Below, in pieces: positions 20,701 to 28,680 of a stretch of DNA of 64,000 bases. The stretch is from Lineus longissimus. Its lineage: Eukaryota; Nemertea; Pilidiophora; Heteronemertea; Lineidae. The position numbers were made by a program, and so were the translations under genes. The notes under the pieces were generated by a model, which had not been told where the DNA came from, made no database searches, and saw only the letters and a list, made by a program, of their open reading frames with translations. Within the stretch, counting starts at the first letter, position 1. The number at the start of each line of letters is the position of its first letter. The DNA lies in assembly GCF_910592395.1 (NCBI RefSeq), contig NC_088326.1:6451001-6515000 (forward strand). The letters are read 5' to 3'.

Positions 20701-23341
20701 ACCGCTCACACAAGAGAAACGGAATACAATGCGAGCTAAGTATCGAAACCTTCAAGTACTATTCATTGATGAAATATCAATGGTTGGCTGTGAGATGCTG
20801 CTTTTCATCCACCAGAGATTACAAGAAATTATGGGTATAAAAAAACCATTTGGTGGTGTGCATATCATCACAATTGGAGATATGTTTCAGCTTAGACCAT
20901 GTTTCGGCGGCTATGTATTCGAAGACTCTAAATCCCCGAATGCCCAACTTGAAGCTGAGTTATGGAACATTTGGAGAGAACACTTCGTTGTTTATGAGCT
21001 TGATGAGATAATGAGACAACAAGACGACATGGCTTTTGCCAATACCCTTGGTAGACTCAGAACCGGAAACCAAACCCAAGAAGACATAACACTTTTGAAA
21101 ACCAGGCAGATCAGTTTTAGTGACCCAACCTTTCCACGAGAAGTGCCTCATATTTTCCTACTCAATAAGCAAGTTGATGAGCATAACCAAAAGATGTTTA
21201 ATGACACAACTGAAACAAAAGCTATTATACATGCACAAGACATTGTCACCACATCTTGCACAAAAGATATGCAAAACAAGATTTCACAAAGTCTAAAGAC
21301 AGTTGCAACATACAACAACTGTGCAAACCTGCAAAGAACTCTAAATGTCGCAGTTTCCCTAACATACATAATCTCCATCAATCTGGACGTAGATGATGGC
21401 CTGGTCAATGGCTCAACATGCATTATCAAACATATACAGTATCATGCAGAGCTAAAGAATCCATCTATTATATGGGTCGAATTTGAACAAAAAAGAATAG
21501 GACAAGAACAGCGATCATCTAACAGATCTTCATACTCATCAGCCATCGATAAATCATGGACACCAATATTTGCAGTCAAAAGACAGTTTCAATGGGGAAA
21601 CCATCATTATGTATTAAGGACACAGTTCCCCCTGAAACAAAGCAATGCAAGAACAGTGCACTCATCACAAGGCGGAACATTTCAGAAACTTGCCATAAAT
21701 ATGAACACAATGCTCAAAAATACACCCCCTGGTCTTAAAAACCACTCACATTATGTAGCATTAAGCCGAGTACGCTCTCTCAATGATTTATACATAATTG
21801 ACCTCAATGAAAAAGATATCTCTCAATCATCTAAAGTGCAAGACTACATGAGATTAATGAAACAAGCACAGCAACTTGTCTTATGTTATACTCCAGTGTA
21901 CTATGGCAAAGAATTTAATATTGCTTTCATGAATGTTGAATCCCTCAAAGATTATGTCAACACGTTACCACAAATTGAATCATTAGCAAATGCTTCCCTC
22001 ATTGCATTTACCAATCCCAAAGTTGTCAAATCTTGCCTGTACAAGTTGCCAAATTATCAACCAATATGCAATGATCAGCTATCATCAAAAACTATCGATG
22101 ATTCTACAACAGAACTTCTGCTATACATTAAGAATGAAGTCACAATTTTGGAAAGAACTTTTTTTAAAACAGACTGTTTTCAGGCAATCTATGTCTGTGT
22201 TCATCCACCACACTGCCATGAGATATATCACATCATTGTCATTAATGTGTACCCACAATGTATTTGGACAGATCTTACTAAGTGTTTAGATGAATGTCTT
22301 TTACGATACAAAAAAATGGACAAATTCCTGCTTCTTGGAAATTTCAATAACATTGACATACCTGTACTTATTGACAATCCTGACAAAACTGTAGGTGACA
22401 GTCAACCCAAAAAGATAATGGACAACAAATACAAAATGCAGTTAGAAACATTCATGTCACAAACCTACAACTTTGATCAATTCCTCATACAACCAACCAC
22501 AAAAAATGCCCCCAGACCAACAAAAAAAGACTGTACACAAACCAAGTTGGACATGATCTTTGCGCACAAGTCAAATTCTGATTACATTGACTCTGTTAGC
22601 CTCATAAACCACCCCTTCTCGACCCATCACATGGTAAAAACTGCTCTTGCCTATCAACCAAATAATCTACTAAAAATTGTTTTCCACAATGCAAGATCAG
22701 TCCATGGAAATTTCAAAGATCTGAAACTTGACCCAAACATCAAAGCCGCCTCTATTATTGCATTTGCAGAATCCAGATTAAAAGCATCTGATCCAGACAT
22801 AAGCTACTCATTACCAAACCACCAGCTGCTGCGTAATGACCAAACAACTACAAAAGACCTAAGACCTCCACATGGACTGATGATGTACATTAGTACAAAT
22901 TACAAAATAATGGAAGTAAAGAATCATAACCATGGAAATTCCTTTGAAGCGCTTTCAGTTTGCATTCATCCCCCAAATCATCACTCAGTCATCCATATCA
23001 TTGCAATATATGCAGCGCCATCATCTACGTTCCAAAATCTTGTGTATGGTCTACAAGACTGCCTTTCATCTTATGAACCGAATGAACAATACATTGTTAT
23101 GGGTGATTTTAACATGAAATCAATAGGTGAAGGTGAAAACTATAATGCAAAGTTAGAAACCTTTATGTTTCAAGCATATAACTTCAGACAAAACGTCTCC
23201 AAAAACACCACTAGCTATCAGTCCAAATTGGACCTTGTATTCACCAATCCTACTCCATCTGCCACTATTGACTTGGTTGATATAATAGACAATTACTGGT
23301 CAGATCACAAAATTGTCTACTCTGCTTTGTCATACCTGTAG
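14768..23341 (+). CDS. Helentron-type Rep/helicase/endonuclease polyprotein (2857 aa)
   Basis: One intact ORF, with the first ATG after an upstream in-frame stop. Residues 1-124 form a leader ending in a 2A motif. Residues ~131-350 form a cysteine-protease-like domain with GKQC (C155) and FDSH (D281, H283), resembling herpesvirus-tegument (C76)/OTU-like proteases. Lys/Arg-rich 17-residue repeats occupy ~470-720. A paired-CxxC region at ~820-880 is DUF6570-like. The HUH Rep domain has HVH at 1351-1353, a Cys/His cluster near 1400 and the paired tyrosines Y1536/Y1540. The PIF1-type superfamily-1 helicase has Walker A GGAGVGKS at 1910, Walker B LFIDEIS near 1998 and TVHSSQGG near 2297. Two EEP endonuclease domains span ~2382-2625 and ~2634-2857. 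The second keeps HNARS, AESRL, GDFN, SKLD and SDHK; the first is degenerate. Together these would nick, unwind and transpose the element by rolling-circle replication. Confidence 0.93.
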   Translation: MISLEQYRSAVGCFFSRAITKKDKDAPQCGCKHTTPLLNNVQDFYSVTELYGYNIWFDEMTVKHKPRSADLSVEDIILNTYYSSVQSTCEYYFSFWILENVLLHHSFANFERLKLAGDVESNPGPCQFTIMKAVQGHFHQGDVTRFRGESIGKQCICNCVKALAFSYVKAPLSWTSDDLDDILLQGDQLYQKWNIAGYIAIDQIHPYIEFSNKHFFSLKPLGATKSVLLLENSLLLDDDGTPYIQLRHAVQKLFPMGFSILIIQGNAVALICVSGRYFLFDSHSRNINGEVTPDGTSVCLQFQQESDVVNFVANYVINLGCSISDTNNIEITYFRLKLMSSKAFALGEKRSTIQHGISDESSTSQHDPQPATSTSHNYHCNLTTYITDQKEKLTRHEYMKTLMQRKRKDELYKANEKLNDRTNKHSLRTNTEYKNKELYQKQMTRTHPLYQETERLLGTLCKQRLRKNKEYQAKELHQKQMKRADPEIKKKELLTKQMKRTNPLFQEKERILGTPSKQKLRKNIDYQAKELLQKRMKRADPEIKKKERLTKRMKRANPEIKEKELLTKRLKRADPEIKKKERLTKRMKRANPEIKEKELLTKQMKRTDPEIKEKELLSKRMKRADPEIKKKELLTKRMKRADPEIKKKELLTKRMKRADPEIKEKELLTKRMKRADPEIKEKELLTKQMKRAHPEIKQKELLTKQMKRTDPEYKFKERVIKERSRANAHVCSIEQNKDVSRKRKLRCDEQYQYMEREKKRFKRNMNRTEFTLKVTTINTLKRKVRREDPSVRQNETASKKQKRVGDNLRTSIELFHENISNGPLYVCSSCHQTWFKHSVIDASKLHVPSDRQHLLSECLTSYTSVSNIEWMCRTCRDSINKGKVPKLSIKNNMAFKVKDKPPELDLHQLEERLISLRIPFMQMRELPVGGQKTVRGNVVNVPIDVSKTVLSLPRNLSDIETVPVKLKRKMQYKTNEFIENIRPTKVLHALKWLKDNSPFYKDVNVSNDEQWIESLQPQLSGNMSEFLDRREADPEPAPSTSKEHERQPNSAFNTTSKKVHLNSRSADEKNGESSEDDDSDHFSEVDDTELRTSANMDTMLDNAELPEPEEFIFAPGEGQTPLGLFHDSNAEYLSFPTIFCGQGRSEHPVKVHYSDISKYELRSVDRRVAQNVPNVFFKLKKLQIKQISDKVGLAVRRCKTKGETYTAHQMLDDDRRHNMVHLDEGYYIFRTIRNSPPYLENKKKEVFSMIRQLGIPTLFMSLSAADTRWSPLLKTLGLLIDNVEYTDNEIQDFNWQTRSRLLSADPVSCARYFDNRFHEFMKTVLKGPHNPLGVITDSFHRVEFQQRGSPHVHMALWIENAPRYGSSSEEEVVNFIDSIISVSADVIESDMPFLALQYHKHSKTCRKGKCPICRFGFPMPPMKRTRVLEPLDLDPEISDEQLKIYKENYKKIQATLIAMGDGKDTKCTYDDFLANLKMTEDEYIYSIRSSLKAPKVFLKRKPSEIRINPYMKNLLSSWQANHDIQFILDGYAVAVYIIAYTCKSQKGMSALLDTAAKQAKADKMELRQAVRHMGNKFLNSVETGAQEAAYLVLQLPMTRCSRDVVFINTNIPEERPFILKDKSKLEKLKPTSTDVQVAGMITWYARRTFLKQYCLADYVSQFTITYPKSETLDDPFEENLDDYPLDESNDTNDNDNSADHSEMNRYDENDEHDFTVEATYVTRTGVKITRRKTPKVIRYVNFSKEKDSEAYYRERILLFHPWSNENLLKGDHETYEEQYNFLKAATNIDTKRKEYENFNEELMEAIAEAENDDLVEQDEIEGTIQTNECLFFDPDRSNNQKHYDIAQDIGIAVRPSDQQVELMNHKLPDNQYKELLRSLNLKQREIFTHVVQTIKSSATNNEQIYMFITGGAGVGKSQVVKALYQVLLRRLCSEEGQNPEDVRIQIVAPSGFAAYVVQGSTIHSAFAIPFQKDLKSYKPLTQEKRNTMRAKYRNLQVLFIDEISMVGCEMLLFIHQRLQEIMGIKKPFGGVHIITIGDMFQLRPCFGGYVFEDSKSPNAQLEAELWNIWREHFVVYELDEIMRQQDDMAFANTLGRLRTGNQTQEDITLLKTRQISFSDPTFPREVPHIFLLNKQVDEHNQKMFNDTTETKAIIHAQDIVTTSCTKDMQNKISQSLKTVATYNNCANLQRTLNVAVSLTYIISINLDVDDGLVNGSTCIIKHIQYHAELKNPSIIWVEFEQKRIGQEQRSSNRSSYSSAIDKSWTPIFAVKRQFQWGNHHYVLRTQFPLKQSNARTVHSSQGGTFQKLAINMNTMLKNTPPGLKNHSHYVALSRVRSLNDLYIIDLNEKDISQSSKVQDYMRLMKQAQQLVLCYTPVYYGKEFNIAFMNVESLKDYVNTLPQIESLANASLIAFTNPKVVKSCLYKLPNYQPICNDQLSSKTIDDSTTELLLYIKNEVTILERTFFKTDCFQAIYVCVHPPHCHEIYHIIVINVYPQCIWTDLTKCLDECLLRYKKMDKFLLLGNFNNIDIPVLIDNPDKTVGDSQPKKIMDNKYKMQLETFMSQTYNFDQFLIQPTTKNAPRPTKKDCTQTKLDMIFAHKSNSDYIDSVSLINHPFSTHHMVKTALAYQPNNLLKIVFHNARSVHGNFKDLKLDPNIKAASIIAFAESRLKASDPDISYSLPNHQLLRNDQTTTKDLRPPHGLMMYISTNYKIMEVKNHNHGNSFEALSVCIHPPNHHSVIHIIAIYAAPSSTFQNLVYGLQDCLSSYEPNEQYIVMGDFNMKSIGEGENYNAKLETFMFQAYNFRQNVSKNTTSYQSKLDLVFTNPTPSATIDLVDIIDNYWSDHKIVYSALSYL
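15098..15142 (+). other. 2A-type ribosome-skipping motif
   Basis: Residues 111-125 read ERLKLAGDVESNPGP, which contains the full canonical D-V-E-x-N-P-G-P core with the usual upstream LKLAG. By analogy with characterised 2A peptides, the ribosome would skip the bond between G124 and P125. That would release a 124-residue leader and a 2733-residue downstream protein starting with proline. The match to consensus is exact; the activity is inferred. Confidence 0.85.
16367..16927 (+). repeat. eleven in-frame 51-bp units (17-aa basic repeats)
   Basis: Units of the form KRMKRADPEIKEKELLT repeat without interruption over residues 534-720, with further interrupted copies at ~440-533. Nucleotide identity between units is high, pointing to recent tandem duplication or homogenisation. 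The strongly basic, helical composition suggests a nucleic-acid-binding or extended charged helical rod. The function is unknown. Confidence 0.9.
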
Positions 23342-24829
23342 TCACCTCAATTAAATTCAACTTACGCATTATTTTATCTCTCATGTAATTTCATTGCAAA
23401 ACATTACTTCATTTCTTTCTTACATTTAAAACCATGCTAATGCTTCATCCATCTTCTCTTCACAAGAGGTGAGCACAATGGCCCTGGCCATTTCATTGGG
23501 AAGCCCAACCAATTTTTGGCTCCTATGGGCAATGATCAAAACTGAAGCTAAACACACTCAAGGTCAAGATTTCTATATCCTTTAAACATTAATCATGTAT
23601 ATGCGTGGTTGCACGTGATTTGGAGTAGTGGGATAGATACCCTGCCAGAGCCACTGTGTAGTTAACTGTGAACTGGCCGAATTGCCAAGTGTAACGCTGG
23701 TTGTAGCATTCCTTGATTTCTACTGAAGGTTTGTGGAGAGACTGGGTGTAAAGAGCTGAGAGGGGAAAATCATTGATTTTGCATGGTTGGGACCAAAAAT
23801 TTTACGTCGACTTAGGGATTTTGGCGACTAAGAGATGGCAAGTTAGAAAGTTATAATTTCATACTGTACCTATTATAATAATCCTTCTTATGTCTCAATG
23901 TTCATGCTTCAATGATGTCAGCATACAGAGTGTTTCATAAAAAATAGTTCTGCATTATTATATGATGATTCAATAAAGTTAAGTAAACATTTTTTTTCTA
24001 ACTTTTTGTTGATGCATTCAATCCTGAATAGAAATCAAAAGACTTCCTGTTACTTTAAATCGAGGAACCAGTTTCTTCACTGGAATCATATTGAAGATCA
24101 AGGAATTTACTCTAAAGGGAAACTGAAAAATGATTATTTGCATGATTTTGTTCAGTCTGTGTTCAGTAGACTCAATAATTCAGTCTGGGGTCACCGCAAA
24201 ACCCACTCTATCCCCTGTTTGTGTGAGTAGGTGCGAGGATAGACGACTGGATTAACGAGTGTTCAGATGCTGAAAGTTGCCAGCTGCCTTGATTAGGAGG
24301 GTGAACTGCATGCCAGAGTCACAGAATAAGGCGTCAATGGCCATCTTATAATCCAGATATGCATCATACGCCAATCTTGTTGATAATATGGTGTACATAC
24401 TATACGATAGATTGATTTGACCAAGCCTGCTAGACCTTTTTAAACACGAGAGCACAGTATCAACCCCCTATCAAGTTGAGACGTTGGGAAAGTTTCATGA
24501 GCACAGGTCCATTGGTATTTCCGCAAAGTCCCGTAGTCTATTCTTTTAATAGTATAGATAGATGGAGAACACAAAATAGAAAATAACCCAGTACATGTTC
24601 ACCTCACAATGACCATGGAATAGAAAATGGAATAGACACGTCAATATTTAAATGTGGGTTTAAAGAGTTTACTGAAGAAACCCAATACTGGCCTACCAGA
24701 CCTTTTCCTGCCATTTGGTTCCTTAGACAATCTATAGACAGTCTACCTCGAGTAGGCCTACCAGTAACATGGCATAAGCAATCTACTTTGAGTACATTGC
24801 ATAAGATTTTCAATTTGATTGATTGAAAC
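23342..24829. other. 3' flank of the Helitron-like ORF; no gene recognised
   Basis: Several A/T-rich stretches and an AATAAA-like signal (AATAAAGTTAAG near 23,972) could provide polyadenylation for the large ORF. The right terminus of the element is not recognisable by eye. Frames of 60-85 codons here have no domain. Confidence 0.4.
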
Positions 24830-24970
24830 TTGCAACTTGTATTTTCAACTTGCAACTTGCATTTTCAACTTGCAACTTGCATTTTCAACTTGCAACTTGC
24901 ATTTTCAACTTGCAACTTGCATTTTCAACTTGCAACTTGCATTTTCAACTTGCAACTTGCATTTTCAACT
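24830..24970. repeat. 20-bp minisatellite, array 1 (about 7 units)
   Basis: The unit TTTTCAACTTGCAACTTGCA repeats almost perfectly. Each unit holds two internal ACTTGCA words. The frames through it (24,823-25,072) are repeat artefacts. Confidence 0.95.
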
Positions 24971-25786
24971 TTGAAACTGTGCATTTTCAAGAAAACCGTA
25001 TACAAAGGGGTCCTCCCATTCCAGTTGTTCAATGAAACGGACAGTTCTAAAAATCCAGAAAGTCAAATGTAGTTGGGATAGTGTCAGAAGATTCTCCCCT
25101 AGTGCAACACTTGGAACTGTGCTCATAGACTGGAACATTCCAGGGATTTAGAACTGTCATCGAAGAAGGTGCATCGTAGTACGTGCAGTGCATAGGGCAT
25201 TGAATACTAACTCCACAACAGTATTCAATCTCTCCGCCAGGTGGAGATGCTCCAATATCAAACACTGCCGGCGTTGCGAAACTTCCATTTTGAATGACGA
25301 CAAGGAGGTCTAAAAATAGATTTCGCCAATTCACACGAACACTCACAACCCCAAACTTGCCTCAAATGGGCTGCCAGAACTTCTTCTAATCTTTCAAAAA
25401 ATAAGTTACGATCATAAAATCATACTGAGCTGGTCCGAAACTTTCGAAAATACACAATTGTCACCGCCCCATGATAGCTTACTCGTAAATCCTGATCACA
25501 AAAGGACGAAATTCATCTTAAACTTCCATGCCGGAACTACTTTTCAAGATGGCAGCCACTCATTGATATATACTAGAGGGTACTTTGAGCACCGAAAAAG
25601 CACTCTCTAGTGTTAAGTTTGCATTGAATACAGTCCTCAAGGCTATTGAGCACACAACACTGCGGGGGGGGGGGGGGTTAAGTGCAAGAAAGCATCGTGA
25701 AGTGGCAAGACCTATGGAACAGAAGTGAGACAGGCTGATGGCTGGTCTATTTGTTTGCCTCTGGGAAAGGGTATATACATTTTTTG
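24971..25786. other. spacer between two arrays of the same minisatellite
   Basis: A minus-strand frame of 99 codons (25,346-25,047) is Cys-rich. A TTTTTAG acceptor-like sequence inside it opens an alternative ~45-codon helical frame, so an exon of an unknown gene is possible but unproven. A G-run (25,664-25,677) lies near the right end. Confidence 0.3.
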
Positions 25787-25937
25787 TAACTTGCATTTTC
25801 AACCTGCAACTTGCATTTTCAACTTGCAACTTGCATTTCCTACTTGCAACTTGCATTTTTAACTTGCAACTTGCATTTTTAACTTGCAACTTGCATTTTT
25901 AACTTGCAACTTGCATTTTTAACTTGCAACTTGCAAC
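25787..25937. repeat. 20-bp minisatellite, array 2 (about 7-8 units)
   Basis: Same family as array 1 (ACTTGCAACTTGCATTTTTA variants, more diverged). It abuts the truncated Gypsy integrase directly: the last ACTTGCAACTTGCAG merges into the integrase reading frame at 25,938. Confidence 0.9.
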
Positions 25938-26777
25938 TTGCAGAAAAGAAACCCTCATTTCGAGATAGCACTGCTTGAGGACACTACAAGTGAAACCATA
26001 ATCAAACATTGTAAATCTATATTTGCGCGCCATGGAATACCTGACGAATTCTTCACAGACAATGGTTCTAATCTAGTTAGCCGAAACTTTCAAGCTTTCG
26101 CAAAAGCATGGGAATTTAAGCTGGTGACATCATCACCAAGATTCCCACAATCAAATGGACTAGTTGAAAAAGCTGTGCAGACCGTCAAGAAAATTCTCAA
26201 GAGAAGCTTCTCAACAGGAGAAGACCCGTATCTAGGACTTTTAGCATACAGGAGTACACCACATGAAGCAGACATGGCATCGCCTGCCAAGTTGCTTATG
26301 GGTAGAAACCTGCGCACGAGGTTGCCAACTTCACAACTCCTACCAGCGGATGCAGTCAAAGTTCAGCAGCAGATACAAACGCGACGGGATACGGCAAAGG
26401 CATTCTTTGATGGGAAGTCTAGAGCACTCAAACCCCTAAACCCCGGCGATAATGTTATCATAACCTCTCCGGATAAACAGGGATCCCCAGGAATTGTGGA
26501 AAAGCAGACATCTGATCCGAGATCATATCTGGTCAGAACAAGGAATAACACTTTGCGACGTAACCGTAGACACCTCCGCCAGGTGCCCAGGGGCAGTATC
26601 CAGGAAAATGACCTGGAACAGGAAATTGAAGATGTAGACTCTGACGCAACAATCTCTAATGAAAGACAAGAATCTCGTGAGAATGAACTCCTCATAAACA
26701 CTACGCCTGACACCCCGCAGTTAGTTACAACAAGGTCAGGTCGTCTAGTCAGACCACCGGATAGATATGGTCATTAG
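25938..26777 (+). pseudogene. Ty3/Gypsy integrase, N-terminally truncated
   Basis: The 279-codon frame keeps the second catalytic Asp (FFTDNGSN) and the Glu (PQSNGLVEKAVQ) of the DDE core. It continues through the GPY-like C-terminal region to TRSGRLVRPPDRYGH, a typical Gypsy pol terminus. The zinc HHCC region, the first Asp, and all of gag/protease/RT/RNase H are missing, having been replaced by the 20-bp minisatellite. The product would have joined retroelement DNA to the host genome; this remnant cannot. It is followed by ~330 bp, a purine tract and an LTR. Confidence 0.88.
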
Positions 26778-27105
26778 TTCAACTTATGCTAAAGTTACTC
26801 AACTCAACAGATGTGAATAGACTGATTAATGAGAGCAGACCAGCCTCTAATCTCTTGTGTTTAGGTTTCGGAAAATGCGTGTGGTTCTTATATAACTTTT
26901 AAATGTTTATGTTTTATTATTAGTGTGACCTTAGTTCAGTTCATAGTTATGTTCATTCAGACATAACAAGGTGATTTACTTGCACACTATTTGGATTAAT
27001 CTTTATTCAGCGTCTCGTGCGATATGAGTTTTTGATGTTGGTAATTGACTCTTGGATTTGCAGTTAACTATTTTGTGTTGCTTTGCTTCCTCTCCGTAAG
27101 GGGGA

Positions 27106-27279
27106 TGTTATGATATTACCTATTACTCGTTATACTAACCATACTAACCGTATACCTTATATAGCTTGCTAATCATCACGTGACCTGTATCTTTATATAT
27201 CTTAGTTACTTTAATAAACTGGCTTATACCTGTCGACCGTTGTGCGTGTTGCATCTATGCCTGAGCAAGAAACAGAACA
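27106..27279 (+). mobile_element. 3' LTR of the Gypsy remnant (~174 bp)
   Basis: The purine tract AAGGGGGA ends at 27,105 and is followed by TGTTATGATATTACC, a typical LTR start. The TTTATATATC and AATAAA signals lie inside. The right border ...CAGAACA is set by homology: sequence from 27,280 (GTTATACCGG) matches the inverted copy of the host repeat near 61,190. The 5' LTR is absent. Confidence 0.65.
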
Positions 27280-28680
27280 GTTATACCGGGTCACCCGGTT
27301 AGGGTTGAGTGGAGATTGTGGTATACCCGGTGTAAAAGTAAAAAGTGTCCCCCTGGAAAAAGTGTCCGGCCCTATTGTATTCTGCAATATGGTTCTATAG
27401 AGACCCTGACAGTCACTAGCTCTGAGATTGAAGCGCATAATAGAATCCTTTGTTCCCGGGCATTTTATCCTAGGACATTTTAAACTTCCACACCGGGACG
27501 GTTTGTTCGACAACGATGCTACCTGTGGTTGGAATAATTTTATTAATGATCACCTTGGTTTCTTTTGATGATTAGTTAGCCTATGACCGCAGTGGGGTCT
27601 CTAAAATGCGCTACCGGTTTCACGACAAATCAACCGAATTTCGTAAATATGATATCAAATCGCATGCAGCCACAAGCTAGACTTCAATCATAATTCTGAA
27701 GCCTGGATAAAAGATACAATGTACATGTGCATGTAGTACAAATATATTGGCCTGGCAAAGTCATTAAGTAATAGGCCTTTCTCCAGAGATGTTATGGACA
27801 TAATTAGGTCATTGTCATCCGTTCTACCTTTCTGTCTGGATTCTCTCTTGGGATGAGGCACTGCTCTTGATAGGTCTACTGCATGCCATCTCAACCAGAA
27901 TAGGTTCTACCAGGCCTACCCCCTCAGAGGAGACTATCTATGCAACTGTAATGTCGAACAGGGACATCTTCTAGAAGGATTCTCCTTTGGTTGGGGCACT
28001 CCGCCCTTGATAGGCCTACGTCTACTGCATGCCATGTCATCCACGGTGTGGGTTCTACCAGGCCTGCGCCCTCAGAGGAGACTATCCATGCAACTGTAAT
28101 GTCGACCAGGGACATCTTCTAGAAGGATTCTCCTTTGGGTTGGGGCACTCCGCCCTTGCTAGGCCTACGTCTACTGCATGTCATGTCATCCACGGTGTGG
28201 GTTCTACCAGGCCTACCCCCTCAGAGGAGACTATTCCTGTAACTGTAATATCGACCAGGGACATCTTCTAGAAGGATTCTCCTTTTGGTTGGGGCACTCC
28301 GCCCTTGATAGGTCTACTGCATGCTATGTCATCCACGGTGTGGGTTCTACCAGGACTGCCCCCTCAGAGGAGACTATCCCTGTAACTGCAATATCGACCA
28401 GGGACATCTTCTAGAAGGATTCTCCTTTGGGTTGGGGCACTCCGCCCTTGATAGGCCTACGTCTATTCCATGTCATGTCATCCACGGTGTGGGTTCTACC
28501 AGGCCTACCCCCTCAGAGGAGACTATTCCTGTAACTATAATATCGACCAGGGACATCTTCTAGAAGGATTCTCCTTTGGGTTGGGGCACTCCGCCCTTGA
28601 TAGGTCTAATGCATGCCATGTCATCCACGGTGTGGGTTCTACCAGGCCTGCCCCTCAGGGGAGACTATCCCTGTAACTGT
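27280..28680 (+). repeat. host repeat containing a 143-149-bp satellite array
   Basis: The left part (27,280-27,815, minus the MITE) is unique sequence shared with 60,780-61,195 in inverted orientation. From about 27,815 it passes into tandem units: the word GGGACATCTTCTAGAAGGAT recurs at 27,961, 28,109, 28,258, 28,401 and 28,550 (spacing 148, 149, 143, 149). Units also share TGGGTTCTACCAGGCCT and CTCAGAGGAGACTAT. Frames of 60-80 codons through it are artefacts. It continues, split by insertions, at 30,215-30,253, 52,694-52,781 and 53,403-53,515. Confidence 0.9.
27331..27492. mobile_element. MITE, copy 1 (TSD CCGG)
   Basis: A 162-bp insert starts TGTAAAAGTAAAAAGTGTCC and its reverse-complemented right end starts TGTGGAAGTTTAAAATGTCC (15/20 match). 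It is flanked by CCGG on both sides. The inverted copy of the host repeat at 61,141-61,147 reads straight through with a single CCGG, so it is an empty site. A second copy lies at 59,718-59,881. Confidence 0.88.

Noticed and set aside
17350-23117. Other-frame ORFs within the Helitron gene
   Set aside because: Shadows of the 2857-codon frame; no independent features.
24823-25072. Repeat proteins (LQLAFSTCN-type)
   Set aside because: Translation of the 20-bp minisatellite in two frames.
25047-25346. Cys-rich minus-strand gene
   Set aside because: Two overlapping frames look equally plausible, with no domain and no second exon.
27815-28680. CRISPR-like array
   Set aside because: Units are 143-149 bp with no short repeat/unique spacer structure, and the genome is eukaryotic.
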